Position numbers and translations under genes: made by a program
Assembly: GCA_001599915.1 (NCBI GenBank)
Contig: BCIG01000017.1
Span: 62,001-126,000 of the forward strand
Length of the DNA stretch: 64,000 bases
From: Symbiotaphrina buchneri
Taxonomy: Eukaryota; Ascomycota; Symbiotaphrinales; Symbiotaphrinaceae
Direction of reading: 5' to 3'
The notes under the pieces: generated by a model
The model's input: only the letters and a program-made list of their open reading frames with translations
Databases searched by the model: none
Told to the model about the DNA's origin: nothing
In this document: in pieces, positions 22,763-34,555 of the stretch
Numbering within the stretch: position 1 is the first letter of the stretch
How the letters are laid out: every line of letters begins with the position of its first letter

Positions 22763-25700
22763 CTAAGAAGTCGGTGCAGGCGGCGTCTCCACAGATCCAC
22801 CCCGTCCACCAGGGCCAGACCCAGATGCAGCATTCCTCTCCCAATTCTCCAACAGCCTGCCCACCTCTTTCAAGCTTGCCGGCTTGGTCATGAAGAGATC
22901 CACACCGCTCCCAAAAGCTTCACTCTGGTCTCTTGCGGACGAGAGCCCTGTAAGTGCAATGATCGTGGCTGGGGCCGGGGACTGTTGCAGAATATCCGAA
23001 TCTGTATCCTCTGCATCATCACCCCGCTCTGCTGCCTGAGGTTGCTCTCCACTGTTGAAGGCCTCTCGAACAAGTTCTTCCTCCCTCCGGATGCATCGCG
23101 TGGCTTCGAAACCGTCCATGACGGGCATGCTGATGTCCATGAAGACAATATCAAATCCTCGTGGAGAGGCATTCTTCCATGCTTGCACAGCCAGAGCGCC
23201 GTTAGACGCGGTAGTGATGTGATGGTAAGAGCGTTTCTTGATGAAGGTCTCGAGCAGACGGAGGTTTATGGCGTTGTCATCCACAACCAAGATGCGTGGT
23301 GAAGGTGCACGTGGTTTAGGAGAAGCCGGTTGAGGATTTATCGGTGTGGGAGATGCGGGGCTCGAGGGTGAAGACTTTGATTTTGTTGAGGAGGCTTTGC
23401 CGGGTGTGGGCCCTGGCGAGTTAGTAGCGATAGGAGCTGGTGATCTGTACGCGTGGCCAGGAGAAGACGGCGGAGGACCGGTTCCAGGAGTCGTGGGAAG
23501 CTTGTTGGAGGATTTGGTGCGCGAATGAGACGGCCGATACAGGCCAGGGCTGCGCGGATTACGGCCTGGGCTCCTCGGCATGGCTCCAAAAGGTTCAATG
23601 CCAGGAGTGCTTGGTGGATTTGATAAAGGCGATCCCGGGTGCGACCGGGCAGTGAAAGACCCAGTAAAAGACTGCTCCCTGGATGGCGCCCTAGATAATA
23701 TTATATTGCCTCTCGAGTCAACTTTCGGAAATGGGAAGTCCGATCTATCCTCCTGCCCGGGGGAGCCTGTGGGTGATGAGAAGTCCGCCGCCATTCGATG
23801 TGCATTGATACTGTCCTCTTTGATGGCGATGACCCCGTTATCCAATGCTTTAATTGGCGGAGACTCCGAAGTTTCTCCTTCAAGAGTCACCTCTCGGAAG
23901 CCAAATGCTATCACATCGACCCCGGATTCAACACCGGCGACGCCTGCTTGCTCAATAGAAGTCGTTGAGAGCTGTCTGTCACGCGTCTTCGAAGTTTCCG
24001 ACGCTTTCTGGAAGCACAGGGCCAAGGCCTTGGCCAGTTTGTAAGGACCAAATGGCTTCGACACAAACTCTTGAACCTCGCCATCTCTGGCGTACAAGAC
24101 GTTCTGCTTTCCATAGCGGGATGCGTTGCTGCATAGGACAACAATCGGGCCACGTTTCTTGCCCGGACCAGGGTCAGGACCAATAGCAGCCGGCATATCA
24201 GCTTCATCGACGACAATGATATCTGCCTGAGCTGGACTAGCCGCTGCGTTGACCTCAAAACCATACCACTCCTTTGCGTAATGAGCTACCGAAGCTCTGA
24301 CGAGATGCGCAGCTTCCGCATGTACAGAGTAGTCTTCCTTGTGGGCTATTGTAGGGGTCCGGTCTACAGAATAGCCCAAGATAGCGATAGCCTTGCCTGT
24401 TGCATTCTCTTGCACAGTCTTGAGCGTATTGTTGAGCTCTTTTATCATGCTACTCCCTGAGCTGGTACCGGAGCTATTTCCAGAGCTCTGACCAGTACTC
24501 GGCGTGATCCCGGTGCCTTTCGCGGGAATCTGCTCCCTGACCAGCGGGAAGCGGATTGTGACCTCGGTGCCGACACCAACCTGGCTTTGGATACCGATCT
24601 CCCCCTCCATCATATTCATGATGCTCCGCCTGCTGCTGTCAGAATCATCTCTACCAGGTTTGGAGAGGATGAGACTTACACTAAGGAGAGCCCTAGACCG
24701 GTGCCAGGTGCCAGACTGTTCTCCTGAGCAAAAGGTGTGAAGAGGCGCGTGCGGAGATACTCTTCTCCAATTCCAGCACCGGTGTCAGTCACAGTAATGA
24801 TAGCCACAAAGTGCGAGAACGCCGCTTCTCCACCCAGAGCTGTGCCAGGGGACTGTGCCGATTCCTGCAATTCCAGCTTCACTCTTACCCACCCCTTTGC
24901 GGTGTATTTGATGGCATTTCCAAAGATATTCATAATAACGCGGCGGAGCGCGCCTGCAACGGATTAGCGCACGCTTCCCAACATTGATTGGAATCATCAT
25001 ACCTGGCTGAGTTGTGAATCTCCAATCCTTCTTTTCTATATCGAGAACGACCTGAAAATGCTTCTCGCGGTCTCTGATCTCTCCTAGCCGATCCTCGCCT
25101 TCCTTTTGGCCGCCAGATATGCCTCCAAAGTCTTTGCCTGGGAGATGCTGGAAAACTTGGCCCGCATATATGCCCTCCACTACTTCTTCGCATACCGCCG
25201 CCACGTCTATTTCCGCATACATGTTGAGCTGGGGAGCCCGCGTTATAGCTTTGTCCCCTTTCGAGTCACCATCGCCCTTGCGGGAACCTCTCCGATGCTT
25301 CCGAGCGTTCCGCCAATCTTTCTCAAAAGAATTGATCTTGCTAAAGTCAAGAACATGGTTGATTGTGTCAAGTAAAGTCCGCCCGCAGCTTCCCACAGTA
25401 TTGACCATATCCCTTTGAAAAGTATCCAGCTCCGTCTCACTTAGAAACTCTGTACTTGCCAATATGCCATGTAGAGGACTCCTGAACTCGTGACTTATAC
25501 TTCCAATAAAATCACTCTTCTGTTGATCCGCCGCAATCGCGTTCAGACGCGAGATCTCAGCCATGACGCAATCTCCGAAGGCCACCAGATACTGTAATTC
25601 TAACTCTGAGCTCAACACCGGAATTTTGGACGTGCTCCATGCAAAACAACCCGAAAACCACCGGCGCGAGGCAGCATCCCACAGCGGAGCGAATAAAAGC

Positions 25701-27451
25701 TGTCGGACACCTAAGAAATGTTTCTTTAGAAGCTCCGATTCTCCAGTCCGTTTTCTCTTTGCCTTCTGGACAGAGGGTGGCAGTGGCGTTGAATCCGGGT
25801 CATCTGACGAAGAGGAAGCTGAGCCTGCTTCATCGAAGAATGACCACAACTTCCCGCGAGGATACTTTTTCAAGAAGTACCGAAGGTGAGCATGGGTCAT
25901 GCGTACGAATGCATTACCTTCGTCATCCCCATATCCCCTCACAGCATCTGATAGACCAAGGATATCCGCTTGCTCTTCAGAACCCTTGGATAAGGATTCA
26001 CTGAATGCGGGCTTATGAAGAGCTTGGTGTGAAAATGAAACCTTGGTCTCGTCTTCGAAGTGGACAACGGTCGGATTTAAGGTGGAGTGCTGATCATCCT
26101 CGCTGGACGTAACTTCCTCGGCATTGCGGAGGAGCTCAATATCAGAGAATCCAGCCGGAGCATCGTAGAAGATCACACCACCTTGATGGTCAAGTTCCAA
26201 GCACTCTCTGAGCAAACCTGCAGCCCGGTTGAATGTCTCATAGTGCGGATTTCCCAACTCACTCTTTGTCTCGTTGCGTACCCAGCTATCCTCAGATTTG
26301 GTCTTGACAAAAGTTGGACGGCTTTGTAGAGACTGGGATGTTGATGGTACAGTTCCCCCTTTGGTATCTTTTGCCCGATCTTTATTTTGGTAAGATTCAC
26401 TGAAACCCTTTCTGAAGTCACGGTCGACCTTCTTCACTGGACCGCGCCCTTTCCCTTCTACAAACGAGGCAAGCGCTCTGGACATTATGATACCTCGTCG
26501 TCGTTCCTGCTCGCCACGGTAGAGTTCCAAATGGCGCATGACTGTTTCTCCCATTGTTCCCAACACTAATAGCAACCCAAATAATACATGAGCAAAGCCG
26601 GAACAGGCAAAAAACATGAATGCGTGAATAGCAGTAGGGGAGTACTACGTACCGTTCTTCTGCTCTTCCGTCAGGCCAGCTCTCGGCTTGTCATCGACGA
26701 CAAAGATACTACCAATGCGGATCCCACGATTTGTCGTGATCGGCGTCCCTGATTGATTTAGAAAAATCTGAGCTCGTAGCTAGGAAGAGCTTACCAGCAT
26801 AAAACCTCATGAATGGTGAACCAGCCACAAAGGGAAGTTTGGCGAATCTCTCATCCTTCTGAAGGTCTGGAACGACAAAAACAGGATAGCCATGATCGAC
26901 TGCATCGATAGATATTGTCACTTCACATAGGCGACCGGCTTTATTGACTTGCGAACAGCCACTTAACTTGGTCAGTCATCGAACTTTCATGGGTAGTTGG
27001 AATCATATCATACACCCATAAGCCATCGTTGGGATCTTCAGAGGATTGTGTGTCTCCGAGATCCAACGTCCTAGTTGATTCGGCAACGAAATACTGCGTG
27101 GCATCGTCGATCAAACTGCCCCGATCAGCAAGCCTTCCAACCGATCAACTTCAACTCGACGAACCTAATCATTGCCCTCTTGGCATTGAGTCTCAAGGCC
27201 ACGAGCTGCGCGTAAGCGGTCAAAGCTGTGTCTGGTGAACTTGCTTGGCCAGTGGCAACATCCTGAGGGGAGCGCTGGGCAGCAGGGGCCTGAGGCGGCT
27301 CCTCCTTAGGTCCCTCGTACTGTTGTTTGGACTTGTCCTGAGCCTCCTGTGAGGAAGGATCAAAGTACTTGTAGAGCTCTTGCGCCCGTCGCGCATCTTC
27401 ACGTCTGCCGCTGGTGATGACCTCAACAGGCAGACCGCCGTGCACGTTCAT
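22763..27451 (-). CDS. GAF-domain hybrid histidine kinase with receiver and pseudo-receiver
   Basis: A two-component sensor of 1451 residues in seven exons: 27451-27165, 27115-27014, 26961-26795, 26748-26653, 26565-25003, 24953-24680 and 24629-22763. Its output would be phosphorelay through a histidine phosphotransfer protein. Order of parts: an N-terminal GAF-like domain split over exons 1-4 (AMISLID, GCSQVNKAGRLCE, IRIGSIFVVDD), a long linker, HisKA with the phospho-acceptor in SISHEFRSPLHG (about H576), and an ATPase domain with N-box NIFGNAIKYT, DTGAGI, FTPFAQ and GTGLGLSLV. A degenerate receiver-like domain follows (about 908-1038), then a proline/serine-rich linker and a canonical receiver (about 1275-1430; VVDDN, phospho-Asp in VFMDISMP, TKP lysine). 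Intron 1 uses a weak GTTCGT donor. The N-terminal start is uncertain, and an upstream exon is possible. Confidence 0.88.
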
Positions 27452-28237
27452 CCTACCTCACTTACTCTCACTGCCCTCAAGCGCGCACATGTAGCGCAAG
27501 CAGCATTCAGTCTTACTCCGCTTGAGATGCGACCACCGTTTGTGGGGTAGTGGTGGTGGCAAATGACCAAAGCAATCATCGATGGTGACCAGGTGACGAA
27601 GCAGGCGAGCCAGGATCAGGTGCGGGTAGGCACAGCGAGGGCACACAGAGTTGGTAGGAAAAAGTCGGCTAAGGACGCGACTGCCGTCCCACTTAAGGTA
27701 GCAAGTATTGAGGTACCCTACCCTAGCAACTGGGATTTTCCGAGGGCATCAGTGTCGAAGCCCGTGCGCCCCAGCACCACCTTTTGCCCTGGCCTGGCCG
27801 AGACTGTTCTATCCCTCTTCCAGACGCTCTATCACCCAATTAGCTCATGGAAATGCTGATCAAAGGGGGCTCTAAGGCCATTAAATGAAGCGCCAACATT
27901 TAGCATCTGGGAAACGAAATTGAAACAGGGCACATGAGGCACGCTCCCTGTGGTAGCGAAAGGCCAACCAAGCTCTAAGGCGCGCTTGCCGGTCTTCCGA
28001 TCGGACCAGGCCATGCTGCCGCTGCCGTGTAACAGGGTGTCAGGCAGCCCGTGAGGTCTAGATGCGCGGCCAGAACGTCCAGCCCCAGCAGCAATGTGTA
28101 TCATCTAAAGGAGTTGGGATGTCGGTTGGTCGAACGGCACTTGTGTATCTGTTCGTGTGCTCAGCCATACATTTTTAGTCGGAAACAGCAATCACAGTCA
28201 TGTGCTGCGCTTATACGTTCGTAGAATACCGGTAAGG
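27452..28237. other. Intergenic, upstream of the histidine kinase
   Basis: The probable promoter and leader of the kinase, ending at the left target-site copy (28229-28237) of the transposon. No gene is supported. Confidence 0.5.
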
Positions 28238-28821
28238 CGCGACGTCTCGGGAGCGTTGGAATCGAAAGTTTTTTAACTGAAAAAGTTACCGAATTTTAAC
28301 CACCCCGCTTATACAGCCCCCACCAAAATCAATAAGGCACCCTATGGGAGACAACACCTAGTCAGTTGCAACATGAANATTTAGCTGTCTTTCTTGCGAT
28401 AGAACGACTGCAAATCACCTGGTGGGTTGTCTCCAGACCTTCTACGTTCCTGATTACGTTCCCGAGTTTATAATAGTCAATTTTTCAAGAGATCTAAGGT
28501 GTAAGGATGACGATAAGTCTTTGTTTACTGCGGTAGAAAGCACCGAGACGGATGAAATTATCAGAAACACCTCAAACAGACTAATCCAACAGTGTAGAGA
28601 AGATTTGAAAACGTAGGGACAGACAGTAAGATCAGTACCCAAGCTTCCTTCACAGCCTCAGCATAATTTTTCAATCAAATACAAAAACTTCAAACAATTT
28701 AAACGGTCGCACTGTTGATTCCCATACAGATTTGATAGGGTGTTGTATAAGCGATCTGGTTAAAATTCGCTAACTCTTTACGTCAAAAAACTTTCGATTT
28801 CAACGCTCCCGAGACGTCGCG
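28238..28821. mobile_element. Mutator-like MITE (non-autonomous DNA transposon), 584 bp
   Basis: Terminal inverted repeats of 78 bp (28238-28315 and 28744-28821) start CGCGACGTCTCGGGAGCG and match at 69 of 78 positions by my count. A perfect 9-bp direct repeat CCGGTAAGG flanks the element (28229-28237 and 28822-28830). Long TIRs with a 9-bp duplication are the hallmark of the Mutator (MULE) superfamily. The interior is AT-rich and holds only a 64-codon open frame, so no transposase is encoded. One ambiguous base (N) lies at 28378. The intact target duplication with 12% TIR divergence suggests an insertion that is neither brand new nor very ancient. Confidence 0.88.
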
Positions 28822-29327
28822 CCGGTAAGGTACCAAACTTCCAAGTGGGGTGCGGGCTTGCTGCAAAACATGATTTCTGGGGCATGTGGCCGTAAAACTG
28901 TCATGGACAATCCCATGGTGATTGGCAATACATCGGGCTTTTATTCCAAGGGCTTCAAGTATGTGGCAGAGAAGCATTGATAGACAGAAATAGCTGCGTC
29001 AATTCTGCGTGCACATCTAATGCTATGTCCTTGAGCTAGCTAAATCTATGATGGTCAAAGACCTCATTAAGAAAAGTCTATCATTCGCGGTATGTTTTAC
29101 CCAGTCTGCCTCCAAAGGCCCGGCCATAAATAACGGAGAACGACCCTGCTGCGAGCTTCAGATTTCGAATCCTCGTTGTTTGATGGAGTAAAATGCCCGA
29201 TGGATGGGATCCGTCACGAGCTCCAGCTTTCCCCGTCTGCCAAGCTTTTATAGTATCTGCGACACAAGCTTGGCGCGACAGTGACAGCCTCAACGCAGCA
29301 TACCGCTTGTAGAGGCAGCATCTCCAT
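28822..29327. other. Intergenic, upstream of PIG-P gene
   Basis: This begins with the right target-site copy of the transposon and ends at the PIG-P start. No gene is supported. Confidence 0.5.
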
Positions 29328-30518
29328 ATGGCGCCTCAAAGTAGAGGGTCTAATGCGAATCGGCCAGGGCTCCTGTCTTCCAAGTCGACACCAAACCTTA
29401 CCACATTTCCATCGCACGCTAATGGGTCTTCATCCGAGGACGGGAACCAAGCCACCCCTACCGCGGCAACATTCTCTGAAAAGCTCGAAGCGCACCAGGC
29501 ACTTACTGACAACGATGTCCAAGACGAGGATGACTCCGAGTTCCACCGCTTCACTCTAGACGACCAATCCATATCGTCTGATAGCTCTGAAGACAATTCG
29601 GCAACTGTCCAAAGCGACCAGATCGGCCCAAGGCGGCCCTCGCTCTACGGCTCCAACACCTACTCCGGCAGCAATGCATTTGCTCCACCGTTCTACAATC
29701 GGCCTCCGACACCGCTACCACCCTCACCATCCTTGACATCCTTGCTCCGCCCTCCATTCTCCGCCGCAACTTCAAGGCCCACTACTCCAGACAGCTCCGA
29801 CCAAGAGACTCCAAACGACACAGAAGCCGTGGTTGCAAAGTCTGCGCGGACAGCGACCACGGTTCCTAGGGCAAGCCCCAAGGTCCCTACATACGAATAC
29901 TATGGATTCGTGTTATACCTTGTCTCTACCTTGGCTTTCCGTAAGGCACTACTCTATCCCTCCTGAAGCCCAGCGCTAATCGGCCTTAACCTCCTAGTGA
30001 TCTACGTCCTCTGGTCATATCTTCCTTCCCCATTCCTTCACCAACTGGGCATTTACTACTATCCGAACCGCTGGTGGTCTCTCGCAATTCCAGCATGGCT
30101 TGTCATGCTCATAATCTACATCTACGTCGCACTAGCTTGCTACAACACGGGATACCTTACCCTACCGATGAATAGCATTGAGAATCTCGTTGACGAGGCA
30201 GCGAATATTGCTGTGCTGGATAGCAAAGGCAGAATCAAGAAGGGTGGACCGACTGCGAAGAAAGGCAGTAACACCGCATGGACTTCCGGCGGCGGTGGTT
30301 CAGCGAGGATGGCATTCAACCTTCCTCCATCGGACTGGAAAAAGGCTTGGAGCATTGGAACTGACGCTGTGATGGACGTCCCAATCGGTGCTGTGTGTGA
30401 GATATTGTATGGTGAAGGGAGGGAGGATGCGGCGCAGGATGATGCGGAATTAGATGCGGCGACTGATGGTAGGAGTATGAATGGGCAGAGAATCCGCGAT
30501 CGGTTGGGCGTATTATGA
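29328..30518 (+). CDS. GPI19: PIG-P, subunit of GPI-GlcNAc transferase
   Basis: An endoplasmic-reticulum membrane protein of 377 residues. PIG-P is a subunit of the complex that moves GlcNAc from UDP-GlcNAc to phosphatidylinositol, the first step of GPI-anchor synthesis. There are two exons (29328-29940 and 29998-30518; intron GTAAGG...CCTAG, 57 bp). The first about 190 residues are a Ser/Pro-rich disordered cytosolic extension typical of filamentous fungi. The PIG-P domain follows: YEYYGFVLYLVSTLAF (TM1, completed across the intron as LIYVLWSYLP), then YYPNRWWSLAIPAW and a second TM. NSIENLVDEAANIA comes next. The C-terminal about 100 residues are hydrophilic. The yeast homologue Gpi19 is much shorter. 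Confidence 0.88.
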
Positions 30519-31080
30519 CATTTACACTGTTCAAAATGCAAGAAGTGACACCTTTCCGGTGTATTCTGTTCGTCACATCGACCTCACTTTGGGATGATGG
30601 CCTTAGTAGGAGCAGTTATAGATATTCCTATTTCAATTACCTTCCCCAAATTCAGGCTGCGTGGGAATCCTTATAGGAAGAGAGAATCTCGATATTGAAG
30701 TAGTGTCGCTGTAAGCGAATGGTGGACGTGTTCAGGACCGCCCGATCAGCGTAGCGTGAAATGGGGACCAGGTGCAGGGCACTTCACAACCGCCAACTTT
30801 CGATCTCGGCCCGTGTGATCACTCGCCCCTTTGAGCTTCAAGATCGCCAGCCGACCTCTGGTCGCTATTCTTGTCACTCCTTTGCGCCTTCAATGGGTAC
30901 CAATTGATCAAATTCGACTCAGGCACTCTTGTATTTCTCTGAGTACCTGTTCCGCACGTCCCTTGACCATCCCGCTTAACCTCCGACCACCTGCTGTCAC
31001 CACATCGGCCGACCCCTGCAACACAACGACCACCAAACTTTCGCCGTGGCAGAAACATTATTCTCGATACAGCCGGCTGG
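30519..31080. other. Intergenic, upstream of striatin gene
   Basis: This holds the 3' flank of PIG-P and the pyrimidine-rich leader of the striatin gene. No gene is supported. Confidence 0.5.
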
Positions 31081-33844
31081 ATGGCCTGGCAGTCGCCGTC
31101 GGGGTTGGTGGGCAATGGGGCGGCTGCAGGCGGTGGTGGAGACGGGCAGAATGCGGGAGGTCAACCGCAAGGCACAGAGTATACCCTGCAAGGTACCGTG
31201 TCCCCATAGACCTACAGTTTCATCGTACTTGCACTCGAAGGCTGAGGAGTACTTATGCTGACATCTTTACTCGTCAGGGGTGATGCGCTTCCTGCACACA
31301 GAATGGCATCGCCACGAAAGAGACCGCAACGCATGGGAGATTGAGCGGGCAGAGATGAAGGCTAGGATAGCAAAGATGGAGGGGGAACATCGGACCAACC
31401 GAAAGCTGCAGGAATCCTATAGCAGACAAATCCAGATGCTGGAAAATGTCCTCAAAAGGGAACGCGAAAACTTCAAGGCGGCTGTTGCAGGGAACAAGAC
31501 CGACTCTGCGGAGCGTAAGGAGCCAACATCGAAGGAGAAGGAGAAGGAGAAGGAGCGCCCCGAATCACAGAAGGGTAATGATCCTCCTTATAAGCGTAAG
31601 CGTCAAAGCTAGTGACCGGTCCTGATACTGATTCTTGTCTGCAGCCCCAGCTCCCAAAGCCCACAATTCGTTCCTGGAAGTCAGCAATCCTTCCGAATCT
31701 GTACCGCCGTTCCGCGAAGATACCGACCGACAGAAGGCCCAAGGCTTCCTAGAGAAGTGTGTACAAGAGGTTACGTACCTTCTTACACCCCCACTACACG
31801 GCCATGCCCCACCGGGTCAGCCAAGCGCACAAGATATGGGTGTCAACCAAGGCTTTCCTGGGCCGCAACAGCCAACACTGGAGGAGGCGTATGCTCGCCG
31901 CCAGCATGCACAGCAGGCTAGTATGAATCTGTCCGCACCTTCGCCATCACCAAATCACCAACCTCCGCCTGTTCCAGGACTGGCCGGACCTGCGTTCGCC
32001 TCGAATCAGCAGCATCAGTCTATGCGGATGCAAAGAAGTCTTGCAGAACAGCAGCCGCTCTCACATCTTTCGGCAGTACCGTCATATGATAAGCCACAAC
32101 AGCAAGCACAACCGGGGATGACCCTAAACGCGGGCGATGAGCAGGTCGAGAAGGTGGTTCACAGTTACGACTCCTATGGCCGTCAAGTACCTTCAAGGCA
32201 GACAGAAACTGGTATTCCAGCGCACACCATGACTGAAGAAATAACATCCACGGACCCTGACGGTTGGAACTTTGATGACACGAGTCCGATACCGGCTGAT
32301 CCTGCCGAGGTAGCGCAAAGTCAAAGACGAGAAACTGATACATTTCCAACAGCTGAACCCTCAACCAAATCACCCACAAGGACAGGTCTAGGCTCCCACC
32401 GGAGGAAAGGATCAATGTCAAGACGTAAGAGCGACGGAGCGCATGAGTTGCGCGAGTTGGCCGCAGCTCAATTGAGGGCAGATTCTTCTACATTCAAAGT
32501 CAAATTTGCGCTCAGAGGTCATCTGGATGTGGTGCGCTCGGTCATCTTCACTGGGGGAGGCAGTCCGTCTGAACCAGAAATATGTACAACTGGTGATGAT
32601 GGTGTCATCAAGCGATGGATTATTCCAGCAACGTATGGCAGTTACGGCCCTCATGGGAGCGGCATGAGCAATGACCTCGATATCCAGAGCTACTTCACGC
32701 ATAGGGGTCATCATGGGATTGTGACATCTCTGGCGGCTTGTCCAGCATCTCAGAATTTCTCCAGCGGTGGACGCGCTATAGGAGACGGCTGGATCTTCTC
32801 AGGTGGGCAAGACGCCACGATAAGAGTATGGGAACGCGGCAGGGTTGATCCCAAAGCTACTCTCGATGGCCATACAGATGCTGTTTGGAGTGTATGCGTC
32901 TTACCTGCTACCTCCCTCTCCGTCTTTGGGGCTGAAAGCAACAACTACGGCGGTCCCGATAGGATATTGTTGGCATCCGGATCAGCTGACGGAACGGTGA
33001 AGATATGGGCCGTAAGCGCACCTCCGCAACTTTCCTCGCCTCATTCTGGATCAAGAAGAGGTGTCGGTGGTAGTCGTCGACATTCTGTCTCGTCTGGCTC
33101 AAATTTCCCTTCTTCTCCGCAACCGTCGACGGCGACAGCAACTCCATTCAATTACACTCTTGTCCATACTATATCACGAGCGGAAAGTTCTGCCTCTCCG
33201 ACTTGCATTACCCCTCTCTCCATGACTGGAGAGAACTTTGTTGTATCTTATACCGACGCTTCTGTTCTAATCTTTGATACCCGCACGGGCGAGGAGGTGG
33301 TGGGTATGGCGAGTCAAGAGACAGCGGATGGCACGCCTGCTACAGGTGTCAACGCGGTAGTCGCGACCACGGTTGGATTGGATACCTCTGTGACAGAGTC
33401 TGGCCGGAGTATATCCGAAGATGAAGGCGTCGTCCATGGAGCGACTGGGTCAAGGGAGAGCGGTATCGAGGGTGTGGTGATCAGTGGGCATGAAGACCGG
33501 TATATTAGGTTTTTCGATGCCAACAGTGGTATGTACCCTTGCAGCATTCACTTTGACTTATCGGTGCTAACTATGTCAAAGGGCAATGCACATATACGAT
33601 GCTCGCTCACCCATCAGCGATTTCATCATTATCACTATCACCCGATGGCCGCGAATTGGTTTCCGCCGGTCATGATGCCAGCCTACGCTTTTGGTCGCTT
33701 GAGAAGCGTAGTTGCACGCAGGAAATCACCAGCCATCGTCTCATGCATGGAGAGGGCGTGTGTAGCGTTGTTTGGTCTCAGGATGGCCGGTGGGTCGTCA
33801 GTGGAGGGGGCGACGGGGTAGTAAAGGTCTTTGCCCGGTCGTGA
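31081..33844 (+). CDS. Striatin, STRIPAK scaffold (PRO11 type)
   Basis: A regulatory B'''-type PP2A subunit and scaffold of the STRIPAK complex, which governs hyphal fusion, sexual development and cell-cycle signalling in fungi. It has 858 residues in four exons: 31081-31192, 31278-31595, 31645-33528 and 33582-33844. The N-terminus carries the striatin domain, [22 protein letters not shown] (joined by intron 1), followed by a coiled coil ([15 protein letters not shown]). [16 protein letters not shown] begins the next conserved block. The C-terminal half (about residues 400-858) is a WD40 propeller with repeats such as [47 protein letters not shown] and [10 protein letters not shown]. Intron 2 has two in-frame donor choices (31575 or 31596) that differ by seven codons. 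The ATG at 31081 is the only one that reads into the spliced domain. Confidence 0.92.
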
Positions 33845-34555
33845 AAGTATCTGAACAATACAAGTGGAAAATGAGACCTTTGATCTTGCATCAAGGCGCA
33901 TGCTTCCTGCTCCGTGGAGTAATCTACTACGAAATCACTTCTCTTCGCCTTTGCTATTCTCCCTCATTTGACTTGGCGGGATATATCGGACGTGTCGCAT
34001 ATTTGCATTGCATTTACATGGCTGCTTGTTGCCGCGGACGTCTTCGGTCGCTCTTTCCCCTGGAGCATATCAACTCTCTATCTCATTGCAGCGGTTGGAG
34101 GGGTGCGAGAACGGTGGTCTTCCCCTGGACGGCAGTCGCGAGAAGGATACCCGGCGGTTGTGCTGAGGTGGGATGGAAGGGAGCGTCAGACGTGGGAAGA
34201 ACTGTACAAAATAGCGTCGTGAAATCATTTCAAGTGGAGGTACCGTATTGAGCCTTTCCAAAAGGCCGCCGCCCGACCCTCGTGCAAATGCTGCGCTTTT
34301 CCCTTCGACCCCTGAGCCAGCAGAGCTGCGGCACTTGCCTTAGCGTAATCGGTCATAATCGGATAAAGTCACGTGCCAAGACCCTGCATCATCGAGTCAT
34401 GGACTTTGGAGCCCCTCTTAAGCAACGAAGACAGTAGTCGCAGCACCCACTCTCGAACACCCAGTACATCACTCATAGGGGCAAGCTAGGCCAGTCCTCA
34501 TATCTTTCTGTCCCGGCTGGTTTGATCTCCGACAGATGCTCTTCGAGTCGCTACC
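33845..34555. other. Intergenic, upstream of RAD14
   Basis: This holds the 3' flank of striatin and the promoter of RAD14. Short frames on both strands lack recognisable content. Confidence 0.5.
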
